Assembly: GCA_045645985.1 (NCBI GenBank)
Contig: JAZRJV010000046.1
Coordinates: 1 to 64,000 of the forward strand
Length of the DNA stretch: 64,000 nucleotides
Direction: 5' to 3'
Source of the DNA: RGIG9060 sp045645985
GTDB lineage: Bacteria > Spirochaetota > Spirochaetia > Treponematales > Treponemataceae
Shown one piece after another: positions 16,887 through 24,330 of this stretch. The position numbers and the translations under genes are program-made. A model generated the notes under the pieces. That model was given only the letters and a program-made list of their open reading frames with translations, was not told where the DNA came from and searched no databases. The first letter of the stretch is position 1; every line of letters begins with the position of its first letter.

Positions 16887-17813
16887 ATGAAAACTTTTGA
16901 TAATAATAAACTTCATTCTGAAATTGATTTTGGAATGCCTACTTTAATTGAATTAAATTCATTAAAAGAAAATGTTGAACTTTGCAAAAAATTAAATTTA
17001 GATTTTATCGAATTAAATATGAATATTCCTTTTTGTACAGTTTTAGGATATGATGATAAAAATGAATTTGAAAAATCGGATTTGTTAAAATCAGAATTAG
17101 AAAATTTTATAAATGAATTAAAATTTTATCAAAATGAATTTGGAATTTATTTTACAATTCACTTGGATGAAAATTTTAATTTTGCAGATATGAATCCTTA
17201 TGTAAGAAAAGCGTATTTGCAAACTTTACAAAATGTAATTTACAATGCTTCAAAGATAAATTGTCCGATAATCAATATGCATTTAAATCGAGGTGTTTAT
17301 TTTACTCTTCCTACAGAAAAAGTTTTTTTATTTGAAAAATTTTCTGAGCAATATAATTCTTCTGTTGATGATTTTATAAAAATTTGTAATGAAAAAATTG
17401 AAGACGCAAAAAATAAATTTTGCAAAAAAAATTCTCCTTTGATTTGTATTGAAAATACAGATGGTTGGAAAGATTTTGAAAAAAAATCTTTGCAAAAAAT
17501 TTTAGAAAATAAAAACTTTGCCATAACATTTGACATCGGACATTCACAAGGGATTGGTAATTTAGACGAAGATTTTATTTTGAAAAATAAATTAAAACTA
17601 AAACATTTTCATGTACACGATGGAACTCTGCCAAATACAACCACAAAACAATTTGAAAAAAATCACTTACAACTGGGAACTGGAAATATCAATTTACAAA
17701 ATAGAATAAAACTTGCAAAAGAAACTTCTTCTCGTTGTGTAATTGAAACAAAAACTGTTGAATCATTAGAAGAAAGTGTAAAATGGATAAAAAAATCTAT
17801 TGACACTTTTTAA
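16887..17813 (+). CDS. Sugar phosphate isomerase/epimerase-type TIM barrel (AP endonuclease 2 fold)
   Basis: A 308-residue protein of the xylose-isomerase-like/AP-endonuclease-2 barrel family. Strand-end metal ligands follow the family pattern: IIVNMHL-type His (IINMHLNRG), CIENTDGW (Glu), ITFDIGHSQGIG (Asp, His), KHFHVHDGT (His-x-His) and CVIETKTVESLEESV (Glu) near the end. Members are sugar epimerases or isomerases or DNA repair endonucleases, and the sequence does not decide between them. The start is set by a TATAAT six bases upstream. It precedes the TrmB-like regulator by about 65 bp. Confidence 0.75.
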   Translation: MKTFDNNKLHSEIDFGMPTLIELNSLKENVELCKKLNLDFIELNMNIPFCTVLGYDDKNEFEKSDLLKSELENFINELKFYQNEFGIYFTIHLDENFNFADMNPYVRKAYLQTLQNVIYNASKINCPIINMHLNRGVYFTLPTEKVFLFEKFSEQYNSSVDDFIKICNEKIEDAKNKFCKKNSPLICIENTDGWKDFEKKSLQKILENKNFAITFDIGHSQGIGNLDEDFILKNKLKLKHFHVHDGTLPNTTTKQFEKNHLQLGTGNINLQNRIKLAKETSSRCVIETKTVESLEESVKWIKKSIDTF

Positions 17814-17835
17814 TTCCCTTTGTACTGTTAAAATA

Positions 17836-17855
17836 GTAGTTCTATTTAGAACTAC
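17836..17855 (+). promoter_or_regulatory. Operator palindrome upstream of the TrmB-like regulator
   Basis: GTAGTTCT-ATTT-AGAACTAC, a perfect 8-bp inverted repeat with a 4-bp centre, 23 bp before the regulator start. A matching site (18648-18667) precedes the DAP dehydrogenase gene. This suggests autoregulation and a shared regulon. Confidence 0.75.
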
Positions 17856-17878
17856 ATATTTATTAAAAAGGAATTGTG

Positions 17879-18586
17879 ATGACTTCATCTTTAATTGAAA
17901 ATTTAATATCATTTAATTTGACCCGACAAGAAGCTTCAATTTATATAGAATTTTTATCTCATGGTGAAATGTCTGGCTACGAAGTTGCAAAAGAAACTGG
18001 AATTTCTCGTTCTAATGTTTATTCTGCTTTACAAAGTTTAGTAGAGAAGGGAGCACTTTATTTAATTGAAGGTGAAACCACAAAATATACACCAGTTTCA
18101 GTAAAGGAATTTTTGACTAACACAATTTCTATTTTACAAAAAAAAGCTAAGTTAATAGAAAAAGATGCACCCCGTAAGATTGTAAATCAAGAAGGCTATA
18201 TCACAATTATAGGTTCACAAAATATTGAAAATAAAATAAAAAAAATGCTTGAAGAAACAAAAGAGCGAATTTATTTTATGGCAGATAAAGAAACTTTATC
18301 TTGTTTTGAAACAGAAATAAAACATTTATTATCCAAACGAAAAAAAGTGGTTATTCTTTCAGATTTTGAAAATAATTCAAAAGAAAGTTCATTTATTGAA
18401 AAATCAATTTTTCATAAGACTGAAACAGAAAAAAATCAAATTCGTTTAATTGTGGATTCTAGTTTTGTTTTAACTGGAACAATTTCTGGTACCGAACATG
18501 ATACCTGCCTTTATTCAGGACAACAAAATCTAGTAAATTTGATGAAAGAAGCTTTGAAGAATAAAATTGAGTTATTGAGAAAGTAG
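17879..18586 (+). CDS. TrmB-family transcriptional regulator
   Basis: A 235-residue DNA-binding protein. The first 80 residues are a TrmB winged helix (LISFNLTRQEASIYIEFLSH, then GYEVAKETGISRSNVYSAL and the wing VEKGALYLIEGE.TKYTPV). The rest is a phospholipase-D-like effector domain, as in other TrmB proteins (IERIYFMADKE-type strand, KRKKVVILSDFENN). The ATG at 17879, spaced correctly from AAGGAA, is preferred over the GTG at 17876. The palindrome in its own leader recurs before the DAP dehydrogenase gene, its probable target. The effector is unknown. Confidence 0.82.
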   Translation: MTSSLIENLISFNLTRQEASIYIEFLSHGEMSGYEVAKETGISRSNVYSALQSLVEKGALYLIEGETTKYTPVSVKEFLTNTISILQKKAKLIEKDAPRKIVNQEGYITIIGSQNIENKIKKMLEETKERIYFMADKETLSCFETEIKHLLSKRKKVVILSDFENNSKESSFIEKSIFHKTETEKNQIRLIVDSSFVLTGTISGTEHDTCLYSGQQNLVNLMKEALKNKIELLRK

Positions 18587-18612
18587 GGGAGTTTAGTTTA
18601 AAAATTTCCCAC

Positions 18613-18641
18613 TTGACAAAAATTAATCATCTTAGTAATTT
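18613..18641 (+). promoter_or_regulatory. Promoter of the DAP dehydrogenase gene
   Basis: TTGACA (18613-18618), a 17-nt spacer, TAATTT (18636-18641). The operator at 18648-18667 overlaps the predicted transcription start, as expected for repression. Confidence 0.55.
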
Positions 18642-18647
18642 GTAATA

Positions 18648-18667
18648 GTGGTACTAAAAAGAACTAC
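18648..18667 (+). promoter_or_regulatory. Operator palindrome upstream of ddh
   Basis: GTGGTACT-AAAA-AGAACTAC has the same 8-4-8 layout as the site before the TrmB-like gene. The right half is identical and the left half matches 6 of 8 bases. Confidence 0.7.
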
Positions 18668-18694
18668 TAAATTTTAAGTGTTTATGGAGAAAAT

Positions 18695-19684
18695 ATGAAA
18701 ATTGGAATTTTAGGATATGGAAATCTTGGAAAAGGCGTTGAATGTGCAATCAAGCAAAATTCAGATTGTGAATTAGTTGCAGTTTTTACTCGTCGGGATC
18801 CAAGTACAGTAAAACTTTTAACAGACGGAGTTCCTGTTGTAAAAATTGATGACATTTTGTCTTATCAAGATAAAATCGATGTTTTGATTATCTGCGGAGG
18901 AAGTGCAACTGACCTTCCAAAACAAACTCCAGAATATGCAAAATATTTTAATGTAATCGACAGTTTTGACACTCACGCAAAAATTCCAGAACATTTTGAA
19001 AATGTAAACAATTCTGCAAAAAGTGCAAACAAAACTGCTTTAATCAGTGCAGGTTGGGATCCTGGAATGTTCAGTCTTGCTCGACTTTACGCAAATGCAA
19101 TTTTGCCAAACGGAAACGATTATACTTTCTGGGGAAAGGGTGTTAGCCAAGGACATTCTGACGCAATAAGAAGAATCGAAGGCGTAAAAAACGCAAAGCA
19201 ATACACAATCCCAGTAGAAAGTGCTTTACAATCTGTTCGTAATGGTGAAAATCCAGAACTTACAACTCGACAAAAGCACACACGAGAATGTTTTGTTGTT
19301 TTAGAAGATGGATTGGGAGAAGCTGACAAAGTTCGTATCGAAAAAGAAATCAAAGAAATGCCAAACTATTTTGCAGATTACGATACAACTGTAAACTTTA
19401 TCAGCGAAGAAGAATTACTTCGTGACCACTCAGGAATCCCACATGGTGGATTTGTTTTCCGTACAGGAAAAACTGGCTGGGATAACGAATTTAACAATGT
19501 TATTGAATACAGTTTAAAATTAGATTCAAATCCTGCTTTTACTTCTAGCGTTATCGTAGCTTATGCTCGTGCAGTTTATCGCATGAACAAAGAAGGAATG
19601 TTCGGTTGCAAAACTGTTTTTGATGTGCCACCTGCTTATCTTACAAGCATGAGTGCCGAAGAAATTAGAGCACATTTATTGTAG
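18695..19684 (+). CDS. ddh: meso-diaminopimelate D-dehydrogenase
   Basis: A 329-residue NADP-dependent enzyme making meso-DAP from tetrahydrodipicolinate in one step, feeding lysine and/or cell-wall synthesis. The Rossmann motif GILGYGNLGKGVECA opens the protein. Family-specific stretches follow: ICGGSATDLP, SFDTHAKIP, ALISAGWDPGMFSLAR (substrate and cofactor contact), FWGKGVSQGHSDAIRRIEGV and HGGFVFRTG. Length is typical. It has an AGGAG-like ribosome site and is probably repressed by the adjacent TrmB-like regulator through the operator at 18648. Its transcript ends at the 19715 hairpin. Confidence 0.95.
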   Translation: MKIGILGYGNLGKGVECAIKQNSDCELVAVFTRRDPSTVKLLTDGVPVVKIDDILSYQDKIDVLIICGGSATDLPKQTPEYAKYFNVIDSFDTHAKIPEHFENVNNSAKSANKTALISAGWDPGMFSLARLYANAILPNGNDYTFWGKGVSQGHSDAIRRIEGVKNAKQYTIPVESALQSVRNGENPELTTRQKHTRECFVVLEDGLGEADKVRIEKEIKEMPNYFADYDTTVNFISEEELLRDHSGIPHGGFVFRTGKTGWDNEFNNVIEYSLKLDSNPAFTSSVIVAYARAVYRMNKEGMFGCKTVFDVPPAYLTSMSAEEIRAHLL

Positions 19685-19714
19685 CTTCGACTTGGCTCAG
19701 CTACCGAAAATAAG

Positions 19715-19746
19715 ACGCTCTTCCGTAAGGGGAGGGCGTTTAATTT
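19715..19746 (+). terminator. Terminator after ddh
   Basis: ACGCTCTTCC pairs fully (with two G-U pairs) with GGGAGGGCGT around a GTAAG loop, followed by TTTAATTT. Confidence 0.7.
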
Positions 19747-19762
19747 AAAAATTTGTTGTTAT

Positions 19763-19833
19763 AAAAAAAACAGCCCCGGAAGTTCGGAGCTGAATAGGCT
19801 GCCCAGTCCCGATTGTTTACGGGTAACTCGACA
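19763..19833 (-). ncRNA. Putative small RNA (about 70 nt) with own promoter and terminator
   Basis: A minus-strand promoter (TTGACA/TATAGT) points into a GC-richer stretch that ends in a perfect intrinsic terminator: CAGCTCCG, a six-base loop, CGGGGCTG, then eight T. Before the terminator, CCCG...CGGG forms another short hairpin. There is no open reading frame of note. It does not match SRP RNA, tmRNA, 6S or any riboswitch I can recall. It lies tail-to-tail with ddh and next to the repeat-bounded 19.9-23.3 kb segment. A trans-acting or antisense role is possible. A tracrRNA was considered, but no anti-repeat is visible. Confidence 0.6.
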
Positions 19834-19839
19834 TGCACA

Positions 19840-19867
19840 ACTATAACACAAAAAAAATATTTGTCAA
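19840..19867 (-). promoter_or_regulatory. Promoter of the small RNA
   Basis: On the minus strand, TTGACA (19867-19862), a 16-nt spacer, TATAGT (19845-19840). It is very close to the sigma70 consensus, with no coding gene downstream. Confidence 0.65.
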
Positions 19868-19945
19868 TAATTATATTTTAAAATCCTTTAAGGTCCACTG
19901 ATGAATTTTATTGTTAATAAATATATAAACAATTCCTTCTATCAT

Positions 19946-19980
19946 GTTGTATCACCTTCCGATAACGGGAGTGCGTTTTA
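19946..19980 (+). repeat. Left copy of 35-bp direct repeat with hairpin
   Basis: It reads GTTGTATCACCTTCCGATAA then CGGGAG and TGCGTTTTA. It matches the copy at 23254-23288 at 32 of 35 positions in the same orientation. It contains a hairpin (ACCTTCCG/CGGGAG) followed by TTTTA. The pair bounds a 3.3-kb segment. Confidence 0.75.
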
Positions 19981-20099
19981 TCAAATTTGAAAAACAAAAA
20001 GAAAAGGGATTGTCAAGAGCAGAAAAAAATTGCTTGGTAGTTTTTCTACTAGAACTTATAAAGTTCACGGTTGACCTACTTTCTAAGTTGGCAGCTTAG

Positions 20100-20207
20100 T
20101 TTCTACCGATCATAGATACTACCAATATCTTTAAAATCGTTTTCCGCCTAGAAGAAATGGGAGATATTGTCATCGCACGATTTGCAGTTGGAAAACTAAT
20201 TGATTAG
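20100..20207 (+). pseudogene. Unidentified protein C-terminal fragment
   Basis: An open frame without a usable start reads NIFKIVFRLEEMGDIVIARF then AVGKLID before a TAG. The amphipathic helix and strand pattern looks like genuine coding sequence. Preceding frames are closed by stops, so it is probably the tail of a degraded gene. I do not recognise the family. The rest of 19885-20424 shows no further gene. 20208-20400 holds nothing I can interpret. Confidence 0.3.
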
Positions 20208-20424
20208 TGTTCGTGAGAAAAAGCCTCTGCAAACCCCACATATAACCAATATAACTATATTAGATTCTGAGACTAATCATGATATAAAGGATAAAGCACC
20301 CTCACTTAGATAAAGAATAACAATAAAAATTTCTTAATTTAAGAAGAATAGAGACTCATTTAATTTTCAATTATTTTTTTAGCAAGTATTGATATATAAT
20401 ATTTCGAATTATTTTCTCCTAACA

Positions 20425-20568
20425 ATGCAATCTGTCCTTGATTCTAATCTAAGATATCAATATACTGATGGCGATACTAAAATTCGTCAAGAAATTGATG
20501 AAGAAAAAAATAATGATATCTACAGTTATATCTGCAGATATTTATACAAACTAAAAAATACTGAATAA
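20425..20568 (+). CDS. Possible small ORF, 48 codons, heading the unknown operon
   Basis: ATG to TAA encodes a 47-residue charged peptide (MQSVLDSNLRYQYTDGDTKI, then RQEIDEEKNNDIYSYICRYL). It ends 11 bases before the 101-aa gene. No Shine-Dalgarno sequence precedes the ATG, and the frame is open upstream to about 20383, with a TTG at 20389. It may be a real small protein or the tail of a decayed gene. No family is recognised. Confidence 0.35.
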   Translation: MQSVLDSNLRYQYTDGDTKIRQEIDEEKNNDIYSYICRYLYKLKNTE

Positions 20569-20579
20569 ACGGAGATTTT

Positions 20580-20885
20580 ATGGATTTATCATTTATAAAA
20601 AATGTAATTGACGATGGTCTGACAGGTGTCGGGGATGTGATATGTGATGGACTTATGTCTTTTGGAGATGTTGTTGAAGATTTGGCTCACGGAGAAATCG
20701 GAAATGCTTTTCAAGATTTTGGCGATGGAATCATAAAAAATATTGATAATGTCGTAAATATGGCTGGAAACATAACAGACGATGTAGTTGACGGTATTTT
20801 TAGCAAAACTAATTTAAATAAACTTGATATGTTGAGCGATTCCGTTGCCGAAAAGTTGGTAGACAATGCTCTTAAGAAAATCTAA
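20580..20885 (+). CDS. Small Gly/Asp-rich protein, unknown
   Basis: A 101-residue protein with a good ribosome site (CGGAG). It has no signal peptide. The sequence is built of amphipathic stretches with a recurring DG/GD spacing (DDGLTGVGDVICDGLMSFGD, VVEDLAHGEIGNAFQDFGDG), then a helical tail (LDMLSDSVAEKLVDNALKKI). Such Gly-spaced hydrophobic helices can insert into or line membranes, but this is speculation. Its last 20 bases overlap the start of the 678-aa lipoprotein gene, so the two are translationally coupled and probably act together. No homologue is recognised. Confidence 0.6.
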   Translation: MDLSFIKNVIDDGLTGVGDVICDGLMSFGDVVEDLAHGEIGNAFQDFGDGIIKNIDNVVNMAGNITDDVVDGIFSKTNLNKLDMLSDSVAEKLVDNALKKI

Positions 20886-22902
20886 TAGTTTAAAATTTGC
20901 TAAAATTTTTCTTAGAGTTATTTTACTCTTTTTCTTTACACTCATAGGTTGTAAAGATGAAAAATGGGCAGATTCAAATTCTTTTGTTTCAATTGATTAT
21001 CCTCAAAATAATTCCATTGTTAGGGAAGGTTTTTTGCTTGCAGGAAGATGTGCATATCCTAAAAAATTAAGCAGAATAGCAATTTATTTTTATAATCACG
21101 ACACGGAAACTGAATATACTTTTTTCTGCGAAGATATAAGGAACAATACAGAATGGTATATTCCGATTAATTCTTTTTCAGATGGTGAATGGCAATTACC
21201 TGATGGAAAATATTCCGTCAAAGCAATTGGTGAAGGTCTATATAAAAAAACTGCCGTAAATAAAACTATTGAACTAGAAATCGATAATACTCCACCTGCT
21301 TTTATTTCTGACATATCAAAATGCGGTGTGTTCATTCATAAAAATGGAATCGAAATTCAAGGAAATATTTCAGATGTACATAAGATAAAAACATTGCAAT
21401 TTTCAGCATTTATTTTCAAAAATGATGTCCTTCAGACTGAACCGGTAGTTTTTCCAATAACTGAGGAAAAAGATTTTTTTGAAGGAAATCCCATAGTTAT
21501 TGCTCGATATTATTCTCAAACTGAAATAGATGATGAACATAATTTGATTATAAAAAATGAAATGACCCGACTTCGCAATAATTATATTCTAATTTATGGC
21601 GAAGATGCAGATGATGAAAATTCCCCAAATAAGAAATTTTCATTTGGTCTTACAATTACAGATTCTGCAAAAATTTTTCAAAAAATAGGCGATGCAGGAA
21701 TTGAAAATGGTAACAAAAATATAACAAATATATATCCAGATTCTATTTTTCTTATTAATCCTCATAAAAACTTAAAAGATACTGAAAACAGTAATATTCA
21801 AACCGAAGAACTTACAGAAGAAAATCTTGGCAATGATGAATCTGAAAATTTGCAAATTGTAAATGAAAATGATAACGGAAATGATAAAAATCAAATTCAA
21901 AACGACAGCGAAAATACAGATACGACAATTGAATCTGAAATTGAAGATATAAATACTGTTTCAAAAATCCAAGATGAAAACCTGAAGAACATTGATGCGA
22001 TTGTCGAAAACGATAAATCTAAATTTTCGATAACACAAGATGAAATAGAAATTGAAAAAAGTGCCGAATTATCAACCGAAATCAGCGATAAAACAGAAAA
22101 TGAACTTTTAAAAATTTCCAAAATTTATCCTCATATAGAAGAAAACTCCTTTTATATTCCTCCAGTACAACCAGATGATGTTAGTATGGTTTCTACAGCA
22201 CGAAAAGGAAAGGCCTTTCTTATCACAATCGTTGTTATCATTTTCATAGTTATTTTTCTGTTTTATATAAATCATATTATTGACAGAAGAAAACACTTTT
22301 CACCTAACAGAAATCTTTATTATGGATCATTGCAAAAACCAGTAAACAAATTAATTAATGATTCTGTAGGATGCAAAGTTGGTGAGATTCGGGAACGCTA
22401 TGTTAGCTCATCTGCAATTAGTTTTGGAATGTATATTTTGGGATTAATTCTCCTGCTTGTTCCGAATGTCATTACACGTGATATTGCATTTATTATATTT
22501 TTGTTATGTCTGCTACGCACCATATTCAATATTTTGAAACTGATTATAAAAGCACTTTTTTCATTTGGCAACGATTTGAAAAAAAATGATTTTGATCTTA
22601 GAAAATTCATAGGTGAAATAATTATTGAAAATAATTGTCCAAAAATTCTGCAATTTTTACTGCGTGATTTTATAGGAAGTGTGCTTAATATTATTCTTAG
22701 TTCACCATTAAATTTAATCAAATATCTTTTTACAAGGTATACAAAAGATTGTATTACAATCATAGGAACTTTTCTAATAAATGTTGTTTGTATATCAATA
22801 TTATTGAAAACTTTGTTGTTGAATGCAGGAGAAGTCGATTTGACTTTTTCAGAACGCCTCTGGTATCCTATAAAGCATCTATTTCAAACAATTTTCTCCT
22901 AA
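20866..22902 (+). CDS. Large lipoprotein with Ig-like region, acidic linker and multi-TM C-terminus, unknown
   Basis: A 678-residue protein. A signal sequence ends in the lipobox LIGC (Cys29). Residues about 35-270 look like beta-rich Ig-type domains (FVSIDYPQNNSIVREGFLLA, TVNKTIELEIDNTPPAF-type motifs). About 290-430 is a long Asp/Glu/Asn-rich, probably disordered linker. A membrane helix follows near 445 (KAFLITIVVIIFIVIFLFYI), then a basic loop and several more hydrophobic segments (MYILGLILLLVPNVI; TIIGTFLINVVCISILLKTL). A lipid anchor outside plus a polytopic C-terminus is an unusual layout. The start overlaps the upstream gene. It sits inside the segment bounded by the 35-bp repeats. 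Function unknown. Confidence 0.65.
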   Translation: MLLRKSNSLKFAKIFLRVILLFFFTLIGCKDEKWADSNSFVSIDYPQNNSIVREGFLLAGRCAYPKKLSRIAIYFYNHDTETEYTFFCEDIRNNTEWYIPINSFSDGEWQLPDGKYSVKAIGEGLYKKTAVNKTIELEIDNTPPAFISDISKCGVFIHKNGIEIQGNISDVHKIKTLQFSAFIFKNDVLQTEPVVFPITEEKDFFEGNPIVIARYYSQTEIDDEHNLIIKNEMTRLRNNYILIYGEDADDENSPNKKFSFGLTITDSAKIFQKIGDAGIENGNKNITNIYPDSIFLINPHKNLKDTENSNIQTEELTEENLGNDESENLQIVNENDNGNDKNQIQNDSENTDTTIESEIEDINTVSKIQDENLKNIDAIVENDKSKFSITQDEIEIEKSAELSTEISDKTENELLKISKIYPHIEENSFYIPPVQPDDVSMVSTARKGKAFLITIVVIIFIVIFLFYINHIIDRRKHFSPNRNLYYGSLQKPVNKLINDSVGCKVGEIRERYVSSSAISFGMYILGLILLLVPNVITRDIAFIIFLLCLLRTIFNILKLIIKALFSFGNDLKKNDFDLRKFIGEIIIENNCPKILQFLLRDFIGSVLNIILSSPLNLIKYLFTRYTKDCITIIGTFLINVVCISILLKTLLLNAGEVDLTFSERLWYPIKHLFQTIFS

Positions 22903-23253
22903 TTCTTTTCCACCCATTACAACATTTCTTCTTCATCGCTGGCACGTCGATAGATTTTTCTGTCTGTGTTAATGCAAGATGAATTCAATTGCAATGGGAA
23001 AAATGTCAAAGCATATCGCGATCACATCAGTGGTTTTTCGCTGATTACATATAAGTGCTCGAAGAAACTGTTAAAAAATTCGTGTAACAACAGTCGACTG
23101 GAAGCGAAAAAGTCTCTGTCTCTTATAAAAAAAAGGCTCTATCATATTGTTTTATTTGGTTCATAAGAAAACGGAATTCTTTTTGAATAACAATTCAACA
23201 GGAATCGGCCTAATTTACCATCATGTGTCTTTAAGAGTGTGATTTCTGTTTTT
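22903..23253. other. Gene-poor stretch right of the unknown operon
   Basis: No convincing gene. A 66-codon plus-strand frame at 22966-23166 (QDEFNCNGKNVKAYRDHISG...) has no ribosome site and matches nothing I know; it may be a degraded tail. Base composition is a little richer in GC than the neighbouring genes, consistent with foreign or degraded DNA. Confidence 0.4.
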
Positions 23254-23288
23254 GTTGTATCACCTTCCGAAAACGGGAGGTCGTTTTA
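23254..23288 (+). repeat. Right copy of 35-bp direct repeat with hairpin
   Basis: It reads GTTGTATCACCTTCCGAAAA then CGGGAG and GTCGTTTTA. ACCTTCCG-AAAA-CGGGAGGT is a fully paired hairpin followed by CGTTTTA. It is the same strand and orientation as 19946-19980. Its last six bases are the start of a CRISPR-repeat-like sequence. Confidence 0.75.
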
Positions 23289-23319
23289 GTGCTACATATT
23301 TTTATAGTGTAACTAAATC
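23283..23319. CRISPR. Solitary candidate type II CRISPR repeat (relic)
   Basis: A 36-37-bp sequence begins GTTTTAGTGCTACATA and ends GTGTAACTAAATC. Its ends are inverted repeats with one mismatch (GTTTTAGT/ACTAAATC), as in type II repeats. It lies directly downstream of the Cas2 relic, where type II arrays occur. Only one copy is visible, and part of it also encodes the last Cas2-frame residues, so the call is tentative. Confidence 0.35.
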
Positions 23320-23613
23320 TTTGGCACCAACATGGTACTCTTGTAAGTCTACTACTTCTTGACTCAGAACGCAAGAAGAAAATTGGTTTTCTGTTAAAAT
23401 GAACATTCTTACACATCCTGTTTTTGGTAAAAAACTCTTTGATTCTGTTTTGATGTTTGATACAGTTTTTCTTTGTATTTTCTACACGCATAAAATAATT
23501 TCGATGTCTTCAAGTGGAATAGAAAACTTTGTTTCTTCTTGCTCAATAAGTAATTGATGATTCATAACATGAACTTCACTGGGGTTTGTGATTTCAACAA
23601 TTCTGTATGCCAT
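23302..23613 (-). pseudogene. Cas1-Cas2 deletion relic (type II CRISPR adaptation module)
   Basis: The minus strand starts with 43 residues typical of the Cas1 N-terminus (MAYRIVEITNPSEVHV, then LLIEQEETKFSIPLEDIEII) and stops at TAG (23484-23482). In the same frame, after the stop, comes a Cas2 C-terminus (SFLPKTGCVRMFILTENQFS) ending at 23302. Type II Cas2 proteins end in this pattern (LPxxGSVRxLxxTExQF). The gene order cas1-cas2-array fits type II loci. About 250 residues of Cas1 and the first half of Cas2 are missing, so the module is dead. No Cas9 or Csn2 is in the window. Confidence 0.72.
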
Positions 23614-23745
23614 TCTGTTCTCATAATCTATTTTAAATTGCTTCTGTTGAAAATTAAATAAACTTGTAGTTTAAAAATATTTTTTATGTATACTGTATTT
23701 ATAGAAGAAATTAAAAATCAGGTTGAGTAGGAAAAGGAAAAGAAA

Positions 23746-24330
23746 ATGACAGATAAAGAAATGCAACAAAAAATTTTGAATATTTGTAAAGAATCTACAG
23801 AAAAAAATCCAATTGTGATTTTTAATCGGATTGTAAAAAACGAAGATATTTCTATACCAATGCACGGGCCAATTCATCATGTTGTTGATGGAGCTGCTTT
23901 TTTGACCGCCTTTTTTAATGCAGGTGGAAAAATCAATTTGGAAGAAAGTTTTTGGGAATTATGCAATCGTTCAGAAAAAATGCCAGGCGGAATGTGTGGT
24001 CATTGGGGCGTTTGTGGAGCTGTTACTTCTGTTGGAGCTGCTTTGTCAATTATAAAAAAATCAGGACCACTTTCTGAGTTTGATTGGGGAAATCACATTT
24101 TGTATTCAAGCAAAGCTTTAGAAAAACTTGGAACAGTTGGCGGCCCTCGTTGTTGTAAAAGAAATGGATATTTAGCTTTGGACGCTGCAATTGATTTTGT
24201 AAACGAAAATAAAAATCACTTTGGAATTGTTCTTGAAAAAGATAAAATTGAATGTAGTTTTTCTGCTATAAATCAACAGTGCATAAAAGAAAGCTGTCCG
24301 TTTTTTAGAGGTCAAAATGAAGCAAAATAA
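23746..24330 (+). CDS. DUF5714-type Cys-rich protein
   Basis: A 194-residue cytoplasmic protein. It carries HGPIHHVVDGAAFLTAFFNA, the Gly/Cys motif GGMCGHWGVCGAVTSVGAA, GGPRCCKRNGYLALDAAIDF and a C-terminal CSFSAINQQCIKESCPFF. This matches my memory of the DUF5714 family, often found in anaerobes and archaea. The spaced His and Cys residues suggest a metal or Fe-S site, but no activity is established. The ribosome site is AAGGAAAAG. The next gene (ArsC-like) overlaps by 14 bases, implying a joint role with the thiol-dependent reductase. Confidence 0.7.
   Translation: MTDKEMQQKILNICKESTEKNPIVIFNRIVKNEDISIPMHGPIHHVVDGAAFLTAFFNAGGKINLEESFWELCNRSEKMPGGMCGHWGVCGAVTSVGAALSIIKKSGPLSEFDWGNHILYSSKALEKLGTVGGPRCCKRNGYLALDAAIDFVNENKNHFGIVLEKDKIECSFSAINQQCIKESCPFFRGQNEAK

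Noticed and set aside
19763..19833. tracrRNA for a type II system
   Set aside because: No stretch complementary to the candidate repeat (GTTTTAGTGCTACATA...) is present in the RNA.
19763..19833. SRP 4.5S RNA or other common small RNA
   Set aside because: The SRP core (GGTCAGG...GGAAGCAGCC) is missing and the length is short; no other common family fits.
22966..23166. 66-codon plus-strand ORF as a gene
   Set aside because: No ribosome site, no recognisable motif, and it lies in debris; it is mentioned only in the region note.
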